A stretch of 64,000 nt of DNA from JBBQXK01 sp052387255. GTDB taxonomy: Bacteria > Pseudomonadota > Alphaproteobacteria > Rhodobacterales > Rhodobacteraceae. Positions 43,581 through 52,514 of the stretch are shown here, piece after piece. The DNA lies in the NCBI GenBank assembly GCA_052387255.1, contig JBQTJI010000043.1, forward strand, positions 1 through 64,000, read 5' to 3'. Numbering within the stretch: the first letter of the stretch is position 1; each line of letters opens with the position of its first letter. A program made the position numbers and the translations under genes. Below the pieces are notes generated by a model. It was given only the letters and a program-made list of their open reading frames with translations, was not told where the DNA came from and did not search any database.

Positions 43581-44726
43581 ATGCGATACACCTACTATGA
43601 TTTCTTTGCCGGGGGCGGCATGGCCGGGTTTGGACTCGGTTCGGAATGGCAGTGCCTGTTCGCGAACGACATTGACGAAAAGAAGGCCGCGAGTTACCGG
43701 GCCAACCGACGCGAAGGAAAGGAACTCTTGCTCAAGGACGTGGCAAGGGTCACCCCGGATGAGATTCCCGGCATTGCCGATCTGGTTTGGGCCTCGTTCC
43801 CATGCCAGGATCTCTCGCTGGCGGGCAAGGGTGCCGGACTGGAAGGCAAGCGCAGCGGCACGTTCAAGCCTTTCTGGCAGCTTGTCCGCGACCTTGACGC
43901 CGGAAGGCGGGGCCCGAAGATGGTCGCCATCGAGAACGTCTATGGGGCGATCACAAACAATGGCGGGCGCGACTTTGCAACGCTTGCGGCATCCTTTTCC
44001 GATTTGGGGTATCATTTTGGTGCAGTGGTCGTCGATGCGGTTCACTTCCTGCCTCAGTCGCGCCCACGGTTCTTCATCATAGGCGTTCGAGGTGATCTTT
44101 GTGTTCCTGATGGTGCAGCACAGCATGCTCCATCGGCTGTCTGGCACCCGCCAGCTTTGATCGAAGGCCATGGCCTATTGTCGGCGAAGGCCAAGTCTCG
44201 CTGGCTCTGGTGGAACTTGCCAGTTCCGCAAGCGCGCGAATCGTCGCTGTCCGGCCTGATAGAGGCAGACCCCAAGGGCGTGAAGTGGCATACGACAGCA
44301 GAGACGAAATACCTGCTCGACATGATGACCGATCTGAACCGCAAGAAGGTCGAGGCGGCCAGGCTGCTTGGTTCCAGGGTCGTCGGCACGATCTATCGCC
44401 GCACGCGGCCCGACTCGGCAGGCGTAAAGCGTCAACGGGCTGAGGTTCGTTTCGATGACATCGCAGGATGCCTGCGCACACCCGCAGGTGGTTCGAGCCG
44501 ACAGACCATCATGATCGTCGAGGGCGATACGGTACGTTCGCGCCTGCTTTCCCCGCGCGAAGCGGCTGCGCTGATGGGCCTGCCCGACACCTATGAACTG
44601 CCGACCCGGTACAACGATGCCTACAAATTGGCAGGGGATGGCGTGGTTGTCCCTGTTGTCCGCCATCTGGCGGCGTCGATTCTTGAACCCGTGTTGCGGC
44701 GCAATCGACTGGCCTTGGTCGCGTGA
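43581..44726 (+). CDS. DNA (cytosine-5-)-methyltransferase
   Basis: A 381-residue C5 methyltransferase. Motif I is DFFAGGGMAGFGLG (residues 7-20), motif IV is FPCQDLS with catalytic Cys75, motif VI is IENV (117-120), motif VIII is QSRPRFFIIGV (159-169), and motif X is AYKLAGDGVVVPVVRHLA near the C-terminus. The variable region between VIII and IX (about 190-290) sets the recognition site, which is unknown. It lies 19 bases before a GIY-YIG nuclease gene, so it is the modification half of a probable type II system. GC content looks lower than in the neighbouring genes, which suggests transfer. Confidence 0.95.
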   Translation: MRYTYYDFFAGGGMAGFGLGSEWQCLFANDIDEKKAASYRANRREGKELLLKDVARVTPDEIPGIADLVWASFPCQDLSLAGKGAGLEGKRSGTFKPFWQLVRDLDAGRRGPKMVAIENVYGAITNNGGRDFATLAASFSDLGYHFGAVVVDAVHFLPQSRPRFFIIGVRGDLCVPDGAAQHAPSAVWHPPALIEGHGLLSAKAKSRWLWWNLPVPQARESSLSGLIEADPKGVKWHTTAETKYLLDMMTDLNRKKVEAARLLGSRVVGTIYRRTRPDSAGVKRQRAEVRFDDIAGCLRTPAGGSSRQTIMIVEGDTVRSRLLSPREAAALMGLPDTYELPTRYNDAYKLAGDGVVVPVVRHLAASILEPVLRRNRLALVA

Positions 44727-44745
44727 CTTCCGTTAGGTATCGATC

Positions 44746-45465
44746 ATGGCCGATCGAAACCCGGATGATACCAACTTTCCACCTTTCGAGACCGAGGATC
44801 TTCGGGCGAACCTTGCCGCTTTCATTGCCGCGCCGTTCAACGATCCTGTATTGGGCCGTGCCCGTCCGGTAGGTTCGTTCACCTGGGGCGTGTACGCGTT
44901 CTTCGACTATGACGGGGAGCCGATCTATGTTGGCCAGACCAAAGAGAAGATCAGCACGCGCATACGGCGGCACCTGACCAACCAGCGCACGGATGCCGCT
45001 GCTATGTCTGTGCTGGACCCGTTCGAGGTCTACGAAATCGAAGTGTGGCCGCTGCCGCAGTTTGAGAAGACGTCGAAGGCGGACCTTGCGGCCAAGGCCC
45101 ATCTGGACGCGCTAGAGCACCTTGTCTACACCTCTGCTGTGGCCGACAGCACGTTCAAGGCTGTGTTGAATGAGAAAGATCCGCCCGCGCCGACGGTTGC
45201 TGTCATGGCACCACCGTCATTGCGCCATCGGATCGTTTCAGAGCATGTGCACAGGATCAGGTCACACCCCGACTTTCGCACAGCTCGCCGTGCGCTGATC
45301 ATTTCGCGCCTGGCTCAGGTCATCGCCGAGCGCAAGGTCCAAGGCGGCTTGCGTCGGGTATTGCTGACCCAAGCCAAAAGGCTCCAATGGCTGGCGGATC
45401 GCCGCTACCACGCCCTTGGCGGCGCGGCTTCTGTCGAGATCGAGGCGAGCGGCGAGGAAGACTGA
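44746..45465 (+). CDS. GIY-YIG nuclease, probable type II restriction enzyme
   Basis: A 239-residue protein. The N-terminal half holds the GIY-YIG core: GVY (residues 48-50), AFFDYDGEPIYVGQTKEKISTRIRRHL with YVG at 61-63 and the catalytic Arg shortly after, and a likely catalytic Glu in LDALEHLVY. Eco29kI-like restriction enzymes have this core and pair with C5 methyltransferases, as this gene does; whether it shares their CCGCGG specificity is unknown. The C-terminal third is basic and helical. It ends 203 bases before leuB. Confidence 0.85.
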   Translation: MADRNPDDTNFPPFETEDLRANLAAFIAAPFNDPVLGRARPVGSFTWGVYAFFDYDGEPIYVGQTKEKISTRIRRHLTNQRTDAAAMSVLDPFEVYEIEVWPLPQFEKTSKADLAAKAHLDALEHLVYTSAVADSTFKAVLNEKDPPAPTVAVMAPPSLRHRIVSEHVHRIRSHPDFRTARRALIISRLAQVIAERKVQGGLRRVLLTQAKRLQWLADRRYHALGGAASVEIEASGEED

Positions 45466-45575
45466 GACAACGCGATGCCTACGGGGGCACAGTGGGGCGA
45501 GGAGTGCGCAAGCTCAACTGTGAAGAAAGCGTTAGCGGAATGAGATAGTCTGTTGTTTATCAATAGCTTGATGCT

Positions 45576-45593
45576 CCTAACACACGTGTTAGG
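45576..45593. promoter_or_regulatory. hairpin upstream of leuB
   Basis: CCTAACAC (45576-45583) and GTGTTAGG (45586-45593) form an 8-bp dyad with spacer AC. A second small dyad ATCAA-TAGC-TTGAT (45559-45572) lies directly upstream. They are 75 bases before the leuB start and after the GIY-YIG gene. An operator or a transcript end for the nuclease gene would both fit. The gap 45466-45667 holds no gene. Confidence 0.45.
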
Positions 45594-45667
45594 CCCGCGC
45601 GACCCCGCTTGACCCCGTCAGTGGCATTGGCTAGGCCACCCGCGACCCCCGAACAGGAGCCGAGCCC

Positions 45668-46774
45668 GTGGCCAACCCTTCCCTTCTCATCCTGGCCGGC
45701 GACGGCATCGGCCCCGAAGTCATGGACGAGGTGAAGAAGATCATCGGCTGGTTCGGCAGCCGCCGGGGGATCGTGTTCGACGTGAGCGAGGATCTGGTGG
45801 GGGGCTGTGCATACGACGCCCACGGCGTGCCCCTGACCGACTCGACGATGGCCAAGGCGCAGGCTGCCGACGCGGTGCTGCTGGGGGCCGTGGGGGGGCC
45901 TGCCTACGACAAGCTCGACTTCAGCGTGAAGCCGGAACGGGGCCTTCTGCGGCTGCGCAAGGAGATGGACCTGTTCTCGAACCTGCGCCCGGCGCAGTGT
46001 TTCGATGCGCTGGCCGACTTCAGCAGCCTCAAGAAAGAGGTCGTTGCGGGCCTCGACATCGTCATCGTCCGCGAACTGACCAGCGGCGTCTACTTCGGCG
46101 AGCCGCGCGGCATCTTCACCGAGGGCAACGAACGGGTCGGGATCAACACCCAGCGGTATACCGAATCCGAGATCGCAAGGGTCGCGCGGTCGGCGTTCGA
46201 GCTGGCCCGGCGGCGGTCGAACAAGGTCTGCTCGATGGAGAAGGCCAACGTCATGGAATCGGGCATCCTGTGGCGCGACGTGGTGCAGGAGGTGCACGAC
46301 AAGGAATACCCCGACGTGGCGCTGACCCACATGTACGCCGATGCGGGCGCGATGCAGCTGTGCCGCTGGCCCAAGCAGTTCGACGTGATCGTGACCGACA
46401 ACCTGTTCGGCGACATCCTGTCGGACATGGCGGCGATGCTGACCGGGTCGCTGGGGATGCTGCCCTCGGCCAGCCTGGGCCTGCCGATGGCGAACGGGCG
46501 GCCGAAGGCGCTGTACGAACCCGTCCACGGCAGCGCCCCCGACATCGCGGGCACGGGCCGCGCCAATCCCATCGCCTGCATCCTGTCGTTCGCCATGGCG
46601 CTGCGCTATTCCTTCGACCTCGGGGCCGAGGCGGCGCGGGTCGAGGCGGCGGTCGAGAAGGTGCTGGCCGACGGCGTGCGGACCGCCGACCTGATGGGTC
46701 CCGAAGGTGGCGTGCCGGTGTCGACGCAAGCCATGGGCGACGCGGTGGTCGCAGCGCTGGAGGCCAGCCTCTGA
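45668..46774 (+). CDS. leuB: 3-isopropylmalate dehydrogenase
   Basis: A 368-residue enzyme. Key parts are LLILAGDGIGPEVMDEVKKI at the N-terminus, LLGAVGGPAYDK, LRKEMDLFSNLRPAQCF, the catalytic Lys in VCSMEKANVM and the metal block VTDNLFGDILSDMAAMLTGSLGMLPSASLG, ending PVHGSAPDIAGTGRANPIA. It oxidises and decarboxylates 3-isopropylmalate with NAD+. The start is GTG at 45668 with AGGAGCC ahead. It is 7 kb from leuD; the DNA methyltransferase pair sits just upstream. The stop overlaps or touches the next transporter frame. Confidence 0.97.
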   Translation: MANPSLLILAGDGIGPEVMDEVKKIIGWFGSRRGIVFDVSEDLVGGCAYDAHGVPLTDSTMAKAQAADAVLLGAVGGPAYDKLDFSVKPERGLLRLRKEMDLFSNLRPAQCFDALADFSSLKKEVVAGLDIVIVRELTSGVYFGEPRGIFTEGNERVGINTQRYTESEIARVARSAFELARRRSNKVCSMEKANVMESGILWRDVVQEVHDKEYPDVALTHMYADAGAMQLCRWPKQFDVIVTDNLFGDILSDMAAMLTGSLGMLPSASLGLPMANGRPKALYEPVHGSAPDIAGTGRANPIACILSFAMALRYSFDLGAEAARVEAAVEKVLADGVRTADLMGPEGGVPVSTQAMGDAVVAALEASL

Positions 46775-46782
46775 CAGCGGTC

Positions 46783-47646
46783 GTGCCCGCCCATCTGCGC
46801 GGGGCGTTGCTGGGGCTGGCCGCCTTCGGCCTGTACGCCCTGTACGACATCACCATCAAGTACCTGGGCGGTGCCTACAGCCCGGTGCAGATCCTGTTCT
46901 GTGCCGGGCTGTTTGCCCTGCCAATGGTTCTGGCACAGGTGCAGGCGACGACAGGCCCCAAAGGCCTGCGGCCCGTGCTGCCGGGCTGGATGGCCCTGCG
47001 CGCGCTGGTGGCGCTGGTGAACGGCGTGCTCGGGGCCTTTGCCTTTGCCCTGCTGCCCTTGGCCGAGGCCTATGCCGTGTTCTTCACCATGCCGCTGATG
47101 ATCGCCCTTCTGGGCGTGTTCCTGCTGGGCGAGCCGATGGACCTGCGGCGCGGGCTGGCCGTCCTGTGCGGGCTGGCGGGGGTGGCCGTGGCCCTGCAGC
47201 CGGGGCAGGCACCGGTGACGGCGGGGCACCTCGCGGCGCTGGCTGCGGCGGCGCTTGGCGCGCTGAACTATGTCATCCTGCGCCGCACCGGGCGGGTCGA
47301 GCGTCCGGCGGTGCTGCTGTTCTGGCCGATGGCGGTGCAGTTGGGGGCGACCGGGCTTGCGATGCCGTTCCTGTGGCGGCCGATGCCGCCATCGGACCTG
47401 GCGCTGACCCTGCTGATGGCGGTCGAGCTGGTGGCGGGCGGGCTGGTCATCATCGCGGCCTATCGCGCGGCGCCGGTGATCGTCGTGGCCCCCATGCAGT
47501 ATTCGCAGATCCTCTGGGGCGTGGCCTTCGGGGCGCTGTTCTTCGACGAGGGGCTGGACCTGCCCACGGCCATCGGCATCCTGATCATCGTGGCCTCGGG
47601 TCTGGTGATCCTGACGCATCGCCCGCTTGCGGAAAATCGCGCCTGA
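46783..47646 (+). CDS. EamA/DMT-family transporter
   Basis: A 287-residue membrane protein with ten hydrophobic segments arranged as two EamA repeats (GLYALYDITIKYLGGAYSPVQILFCAG in the first, and APVIVVAPMQYSQILWGVAFGALFFDEGLDLPTAIG in the second). It is a member of the drug/metabolite transporter superfamily; the substrate is unknown. GTG 46783 is the likely start, eight bases after leuB. The next gene is a paralog; both share PMQYSQ and DEGLD blocks, which points to tandem duplication. Confidence 0.88.
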   Translation: MPAHLRGALLGLAAFGLYALYDITIKYLGGAYSPVQILFCAGLFALPMVLAQVQATTGPKGLRPVLPGWMALRALVALVNGVLGAFAFALLPLAEAYAVFFTMPLMIALLGVFLLGEPMDLRRGLAVLCGLAGVAVALQPGQAPVTAGHLAALAAAALGALNYVILRRTGRVERPAVLLFWPMAVQLGATGLAMPFLWRPMPPSDLALTLLMAVELVAGGLVIIAAYRAAPVIVVAPMQYSQILWGVAFGALFFDEGLDLPTAIGILIIVASGLVILTHRPLAENRA

Positions 47647-47685
47647 GGGTGCTTCCCGCTTGCGCTTTCGGGACCGAGGCGCGAC

Positions 47686-48732
47686 ATGCAGACGGGCACG
47701 GGCAGGGCTGCCGAGGGTGGCCGGGACGGGACCTCGATGGGCGGAAACAATGCATTCGGCGCGCTGCTGGCGCTGATCTCTTTCGGCATCTTCGCCACGC
47801 ATGACGTGGTGGTGAAGTTCCTGGGAAGCCAGTACTCCGCCATCCAGATCATCTTTTTCTCGGTGCTGATGGGCTTTCCGCTGGTCATGGTGATGCTGAT
47901 CCGCGACCGGTCCGACGGCAACCTGCGCCCGCGCCATCCGTGGTGGACCGCGCTGCGCACGGGAGCCGCCGTGGTGACGGGGGTGACGGCGTTCTATGCC
48001 TTTTCGGTCCTGCCGCTGGCGCAGACCTATGCCATCCTGTTCGCCACGCCCCTGCTGATCACGCTTTTGGCGATTCCGATCCTGGGCGAGAAGGTGGGCA
48101 TCCGGCGCGGCATCGCGGTGGTCGTGGGGCTGCTGGGGGTGATGGTGGTGCTGCGCCCCGGTGACGCCGAGCTGTCGCTGGGCCACGCGGCGGCGCTGAC
48201 GGCGGCGGTGTGTTCGTCGCTGGCCTCGGTCATCGTGCGCAAGATCGGCGCGGACGAACGGGCGGCGGTGCTGCTGCTGTACCCGATGCTGGCGAACTTC
48301 GTCGTGCTGGGGGCGGCGCTGCCGCTGGTGTACAAGCCCATGCCCATCCAGCATCTGGGCATGATCGGCATCATCGCGCTGTTCGGCTTCATCGCCATGC
48401 TGTTCATCATCGCCGCGTACCGGCGCGCCGAGGCGGTGGTGGTGGCACCCATGCAGTACAGCCAGATGATCTGGGCCGCCGTCTATGGCGCGCTGATCTT
48501 TGACGAGGGGCTCGATGTATACACGATCCTTGGCGCATCCATCATCATCGCGTCCGGCATCTACATCGTCCTGCGCGAGGGCCGGAAATCGACCGGGTCC
48601 AAGGCCCCCGTCCTGCGCACCCAGGTGCGGCCCGAGACCGGCCTTCTGCCGCGCATGTCCAGCCTGATGGGGATCGGCGGCCGCTCGGGCGGCCCGCGCC
48701 TGCGCCACGACGACGCGCCGTCGGGCAAGTGA
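47686..48732 (+). CDS. EamA/DMT-family transporter
   Basis: A 348-residue paralog of the preceding transporter, with ten membrane segments in two EamA repeats: FGIFATHDVVVKFLGSQYSAIQIIFFSVLMG, then AVVVAPMQYSQMIWAAVYGALIFDEGLDVYTILG. The C-terminal 60 residues are basic and polar (GRKSTGSKAPVLRTQVRPE) and predicted cytoplasmic. The N-terminal 18 residues may not be needed, since Met18 (MGGNNAFG) is an alternative start. It is 39 bases after the first transporter. Confidence 0.88.
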   Translation: MQTGTGRAAEGGRDGTSMGGNNAFGALLALISFGIFATHDVVVKFLGSQYSAIQIIFFSVLMGFPLVMVMLIRDRSDGNLRPRHPWWTALRTGAAVVTGVTAFYAFSVLPLAQTYAILFATPLLITLLAIPILGEKVGIRRGIAVVVGLLGVMVVLRPGDAELSLGHAAALTAAVCSSLASVIVRKIGADERAAVLLLYPMLANFVVLGAALPLVYKPMPIQHLGMIGIIALFGFIAMLFIIAAYRRAEAVVVAPMQYSQMIWAAVYGALIFDEGLDVYTILGASIIIASGIYIVLREGRKSTGSKAPVLRTQVRPETGLLPRMSSLMGIGGRSGGPRLRHDDAPSGK

Positions 48733-48793
48733 CGACGGGCAAGTGATGGCCCTTGCAAAGCCGCGACCGACCGGGTAACCCCCGCCGCACGGT

Positions 48794-48870
48794 CGGAGCG
48801 TAGCGCAGTCTGGTAGCGCACCTGCTTCGGGAGCAGGGGGTCGGAGGTTCGAATCCTCTCGCTCCGACCA
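48794..48870 (+). tRNA. tRNA-Pro (anticodon CGG)
   Basis: A 77-base cloverleaf with acceptor stem CGGAGCG (48794-48800) pairing CGCTCCG, a D-arm with AGCGCAGTCTGGTAGCGC, anticodon stem CCTGC/GCAGG around the loop TTCGGGA (anticodon CGG, reading CCG), the T-loop GGTTCGAATCC and an encoded CCA end. It is a plausible integration target, and transposase remains lie 380 bases downstream. Confidence 0.97.
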
Positions 48871-49249
48871 ATAGAAAAAATCCCGAAAAATCAATTAGTT
48901 ATATGATGGACGTTTTCCCGCCCGGAACACTTTCCCGGACAGGAAAACCGGAACAGGGTCCGGATGTTGTCCAGTCCAGATCGTAGCCGATGTCATGGCC
49001 GATCCTGCGTCGGACACTTCGGCGAACGGAGATTCGGTCTGGGGACCAGGGGAACGGCTGACCTTTCTGGCCGACGCCTCATCCCGCGTCGAGCAGCTCG
49101 CGCAGCGCCCGCACACGGGACGGGGTTACCTTCGGGGGCACTGATGCACAAATCGGCTGACGGTCGGACTGCCCCTTTCCCGGGAGAGACCTATCCCACG
49201 GCCTGTGTGACGGGAATCCCCCCAAGAATCAGCCCAAAAGGCCGATGGT
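48871..49249. other. region between the tRNA and the IS remnant
   Basis: After the tRNA there is a short AT-rich stretch (48871-48915). A 49-codon frame from ATG 48995 to 49144 (MADPASDTSANGDSVWGPGE to GRGYLRGH) has codon usage like a real gene but no known domain; it may be the remnant of a longer gene. No complete gene, RNA or terminator is supportable here. Confidence 0.3.
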
Positions 49250-49885
49250 ATGATGAGGTTCGCCTTCATTGCCAGACACCGCCACGTCTGGCCGGTCAGC
49301 TGGTTCTGCGAAGTGCTGGAGGTCTCACCTTCTGGCTTCCACGCCTGGCTCAACCGCCCGACCAGCACCCGCGCGACCCATGACGCCAAGCTTGTCACAG
49401 TGATCGAGATGAGCTTCAAGGCCAGTGACCGCACCTATGGCGCGGGAGCTGACGACGTTGATCGAACGGCGCGGCAAGCCCGGAATGATCGTGAGCGACA
49501 ATGGGACAGAACAGACCTCGAACGCGAACCTGAAGTGGTGCGCCGAGCACAAGGTCGAATGGCACTGTATCGCGCCAGGCAAGCCGATGCGAGACATGGC
49601 TCTGTCGAAAGCTTCAACGGTCGGATGCGGGATGAATTCCTCAACGAAACACTGTTCCGAAACCGCGCCCATGCCCGCGATCTGATCGCCACATGGGTCA
49701 CCGACGACAACGCCGCAAGGCCCCGCTCGGCCCTCGGCTACCAGACACCCGCTGGCTTTGCCCTGCACATGACCACCGCAACCGCCCGACCCGCTGCGCG
49801 CGATGAGGGATCCGCGCCCCGGGCGATTGCTCAACCCGCGCCAACAGGCGTAAACAACCACCGGGCTCCGGTCGTGACCGGATGA
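49250..49885 (+). pseudogene. decayed IS3-family transposase (orfB)
   Basis: Pieces of an IS3-type DDE transposase are recognisable in two frames. RHRHVWPVSWFCEVLEVSPSGFHAWLNRP comes first, then (shifted, around 49437-49590) ERRGKPGMIVSDNGTEQTSN and EWHCIAPGKP, then back in the first frame SVESFNGRMRDEFLNETLF and RSALGYQTPAGFA. The stretch with the first catalytic Asp is missing, so there is an internal deletion as well as at least two frameshifts. The terminal inverted repeats were not found. The remnant marks insertion activity beside the tRNA. Confidence 0.85.
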
Positions 49886-49967
49886 AAGACCGGTGGCAGG
49901 TCAGCACGCAGCCAGCAGTACCGCCTCCGACGAAGATGTGGCAGTGTCCTACGTCCGGTATGGTTCC

Positions 49968-50648
49968 TCATCGCCCGCCGCGGGCGATTTCCTCCTTGGA
50001 CATGATCGCCCGCAGGACGAAATCGACAATGAAGGCGCGTCTGGTGGCCAAGGCGTCGTCCGTCATGTGGTCGAAATTGTAGATCTGCGAGTTGGTGAAA
50101 CGGTTGTTCAAGTAATAGAAACCCAGCGCCGCAATCGAATGGTTGAGCTGCATCGGGTCCACGCCGGGGCGGATCCTGCCCTGCTCGACGCCCTTCTTCA
50201 GGATCGCCGTCACGCGGCCAAGAAGCACGCTCGTCCGGCGCTTCACGATTCCTGATTTCTTGAGGTAGATCGCGCCCAGCAGATTTTCCTGGTTCACCAG
50301 CGCGATAAAATCGGGGTTGGCGACATAGTAGTCCCATGTCCCTTCAACCAGCCTCTGGATCGCATCCAGCGGTTCAAGGTCGTCGAGAGGAAGCGCCTCT
50401 TCCATCTTCCGGATGCCGAGATAGGCCTCTTCCAGAACCGCGATGTAGAGATCTTCCTTTGAGCCGAAGTAGTGGTAGATCATCTTCTTGTTCAGGCCCG
50501 TCGGCTCGGCGATGGCTTCGATCCCGGCCAGGGCAAAGCCCTTGTCGGCAAATTCCCGCCGCGCCGATTCCACCAGATCCGCCTTCGCCTGGTCTGCATT
50601 CCGTCCGATGCGACGCACCTTGGCCGTCGTGCCGTCCGCTTCGATCAT
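49968..50648 (-). CDS. TetR-family repressor of the catabolic cluster
   Basis: A 226-residue regulator with the TetR DNA-binding domain in residues about 20-65 (ADLVESARREFADKGFALAGIEAIAEPTGLNKKMIYHYFGSKEDLY) and a C-terminal ligand/dimer domain resembling the TetR_C_11/RutR-like group (VEGTWDYYVANPDFIALVNQENLLGA). It is the last gene of the minus-strand cluster, 28 bases after a permease. The two 18-bp dyads at 53855-53872 and 58655-58672 are likely its operators. ATG 50648 follows GGGGGATCGGAC. Confidence 0.9.
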   Translation of the reverse strand: MIEADGTTAKVRRIGRNADQAKADLVESARREFADKGFALAGIEAIAEPTGLNKKMIYHYFGSKEDLYIAVLEEAYLGIRKMEEALPLDDLEPLDAIQRLVEGTWDYYVANPDFIALVNQENLLGAIYLKKSGIVKRRTSVLLGRVTAILKKGVEQGRIRPGVDPMQLNHSIAALGFYYLNNRFTNSQIYNFDHMTDDALATRRAFIVDFVLRAIMSKEEIARGGR

Positions 50649-50676
50649 GTCCGATCCCCCGCTGTTCGTTCGCAGA

Positions 50677-51528
50677 TCAGCCCTTGCTGGCACCCAGCGT
50701 GAGCCCGGCAATGAAGTGACGCTGCATTGCGAAGAACATCATGACGGGCGGGAGCGCCGCAATCAACGACCCGGCGGCGAGGAGATTGAACGAGGAGATG
50801 TATTGACCCTTCAGAACTGTCAGGCCGAGTGTGATCGGACGCAGCTCGTCAGACTGGATGAGGATGAGGGGCCAGAAGAAGTCGTTCCAGATGAAGGTGA
50901 ACTGAAGCACCGCCAAGGCTGCCAGCGCCGGACGGACCAGCGGCACGATGACATGGATCAGGATTTTCCATTCGCCCACCCCTTCGGCCCGCGCGGCCTC
51001 AACCAGTTCGAAAGGCAACTCGGCGATGAAGTTGCGCATGAAGAAGGTGCAAAAGCCGGTCTGGAAGGCGATCTGGAACAGGATGACGCCCCAGTAGGTG
51101 TCGTAGATCCCGAGGTCCAGCGTCAACTGCCGGACCGGGATCATCAGGATCTGGAACGGAACGAAGTTCCCCGCGATGAAAAGGGCAAGGATCACAAAGC
51201 GACCGCGAAACCTGTAAAGCGCCAAACCTGCCCCTGCGAGGGTGGACAGGAACAGCGCGCCCGCGATCGACGGCAGCGTGATGATGACGCTGTTCAAGAG
51301 GTAGACGCCGACCGAGGACGACCCGAAAACCGCCAGGAAGTTGTCGACAAAGGCCCATTCGCTGGGAATGCCCCAGTAATTGCCGCGGTTCAGGTCCGAC
51401 AGCGACCGCCCTGCTGTCGCGATGATCGCGATCATTGGAAGCAGCCAGATGACCAGAGAGATCGGCAGAGCGACCTTGTACATCAGTTGACGGCGGCGGC
51501 TGGTTTCCTGGATGGGGCGGGGAAACAT
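50677..51528 (-). CDS. CUT1-type ABC transporter permease
   Basis: A 283-residue permease with six membrane segments and the EAA loop in AELPFELVEAARAEGVGEWKILIHVIVPLVRPALAAL, the MalG-like second permease of a carbohydrate-type importer. It is coupled to the other permease gene by a shared base at 51528. The substrate is undetermined; the neighbouring enzymes suggest a carbon source metabolised through aldehyde and CoA intermediates. Confidence 0.9.
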   Translation of the reverse strand: MFPRPIQETSRRRQLMYKVALPISLVIWLLPMIAIIATAGRSLSDLNRGNYWGIPSEWAFVDNFLAVFGSSSVGVYLLNSVIITLPSIAGALFLSTLAGAGLALYRFRGRFVILALFIAGNFVPFQILMIPVRQLTLDLGIYDTYWGVILFQIAFQTGFCTFFMRNFIAELPFELVEAARAEGVGEWKILIHVIVPLVRPALAALAVLQFTFIWNDFFWPLILIQSDELRPITLGLTVLKGQYISSFNLLAAGSLIAALPPVMMFFAMQRHFIAGLTLGASKG

Positions 51529-52454
51529 CAGCGGGCTCCCTTCTCGTTCCGGAGCAGGCGCATCAGGAACCAGGCGATGTAGATGTCCATGATCAGGAAC
51601 AGGATCGTCGCTATGGCCGAGGCATAACCCATCCGGTAGCGCGAGATCGCGTTGTCATACATGTAGTAGGCCAGCACGTTGGACGAGTTGTAGGGGCCGC
51701 CGCTGGTCATGACCGCGACAAGGTCGAACGAGCGCAGAGCGCCGATGACCGTCACGACCAGTGCTATGAAGGTCGCCGCGCGCAGCTGTGGAAGGACGAT
51801 CCTGACCAGAAGCCGCCAGCCCTTGGCCCCATCAAGGCGCGCGGCCTCGATCATCTCGGGGTTCACGCTGTTCAGGCCGGTCAGGTAGAGGATCATGCAA
51901 TAGGCGGTCTGCGGCCAGAGACCCGCAATGATAATGCCGAAGGTGGCCCAATCCTCGTCAGCGAGGATCGCCGGGATGCCGATGCCCAGGGGTTTCAGCA
52001 GGGTTGCAAGCAGGCCGAAGGCCGGATCGTAGAACCAGGCAAAGATCATCCCCACGACAATCTGTGACACGACGAAGGGAAAGAAGAACAACGACTTGAC
52101 CAGACGGATGCCGAACACGTTCTGGTTCAGGAACAGTGCGATGAAAAGGCCCATGACGGGTGCCAGCAGGAACAGCACCAGCCAATAGATGTTGTTGACC
52201 AGCGACGTCCAGAACACCCGGTCGCGAAAGAGTTCGCGGTAGTTGTCCAGACCCACCCATGTCTTCGGCCCGATGCCCTGCCATTCCACGAAGGACAGAC
52301 CGACGGACTGGATGATCGGCCAGATCACGAACAGCGAGAACATCGACAAGGCCGGTGCGATGAAGACAAGCGGCATGATCACCAGCTTGTTGCGGCGAAA
52401 GAACGTGCCCGTCTTTCGCGGCCTGTAGGTCGCCACTGCCTGGATGTCAGCCAT
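51528..52454 (-). CDS. CUT1-type ABC transporter permease
   Basis: A 308-residue permease with an N-terminal cytoplasmic tail, six membrane segments and the EAA loop in TGLNSVNPEMIEAARLDGAKGWRLLVRIVLPQLRAATF, the MalF-like first permease. VMTSGGPYNSSNVLAYYMYDNAI is typical of the family. The ATG at 52454 is used rather than the longer frame, because it precedes MADIQAVATYRPRKTG and no conserved residues lie before it. It follows the binding protein gene after 60 bases. Confidence 0.9.
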   Translation of the reverse strand: MADIQAVATYRPRKTGTFFRRNKLVIMPLVFIAPALSMFSLFVIWPIIQSVGLSFVEWQGIGPKTWVGLDNYRELFRDRVFWTSLVNNIYWLVLFLLAPVMGLFIALFLNQNVFGIRLVKSLFFFPFVVSQIVVGMIFAWFYDPAFGLLATLLKPLGIGIPAILADEDWATFGIIIAGLWPQTAYCMILYLTGLNSVNPEMIEAARLDGAKGWRLLVRIVLPQLRAATFIALVVTVIGALRSFDLVAVMTSGGPYNSSNVLAYYMYDNAISRYRMGYASAIATILFLIMDIYIAWFLMRLLRNEKGAR

Positions 52455-52514
52455 CGTTCCGTCCCCGGTCGAAAGGGGACCGGCGCAGGGAGCGCCGGTC
52501 CCGGGATGCACAGC

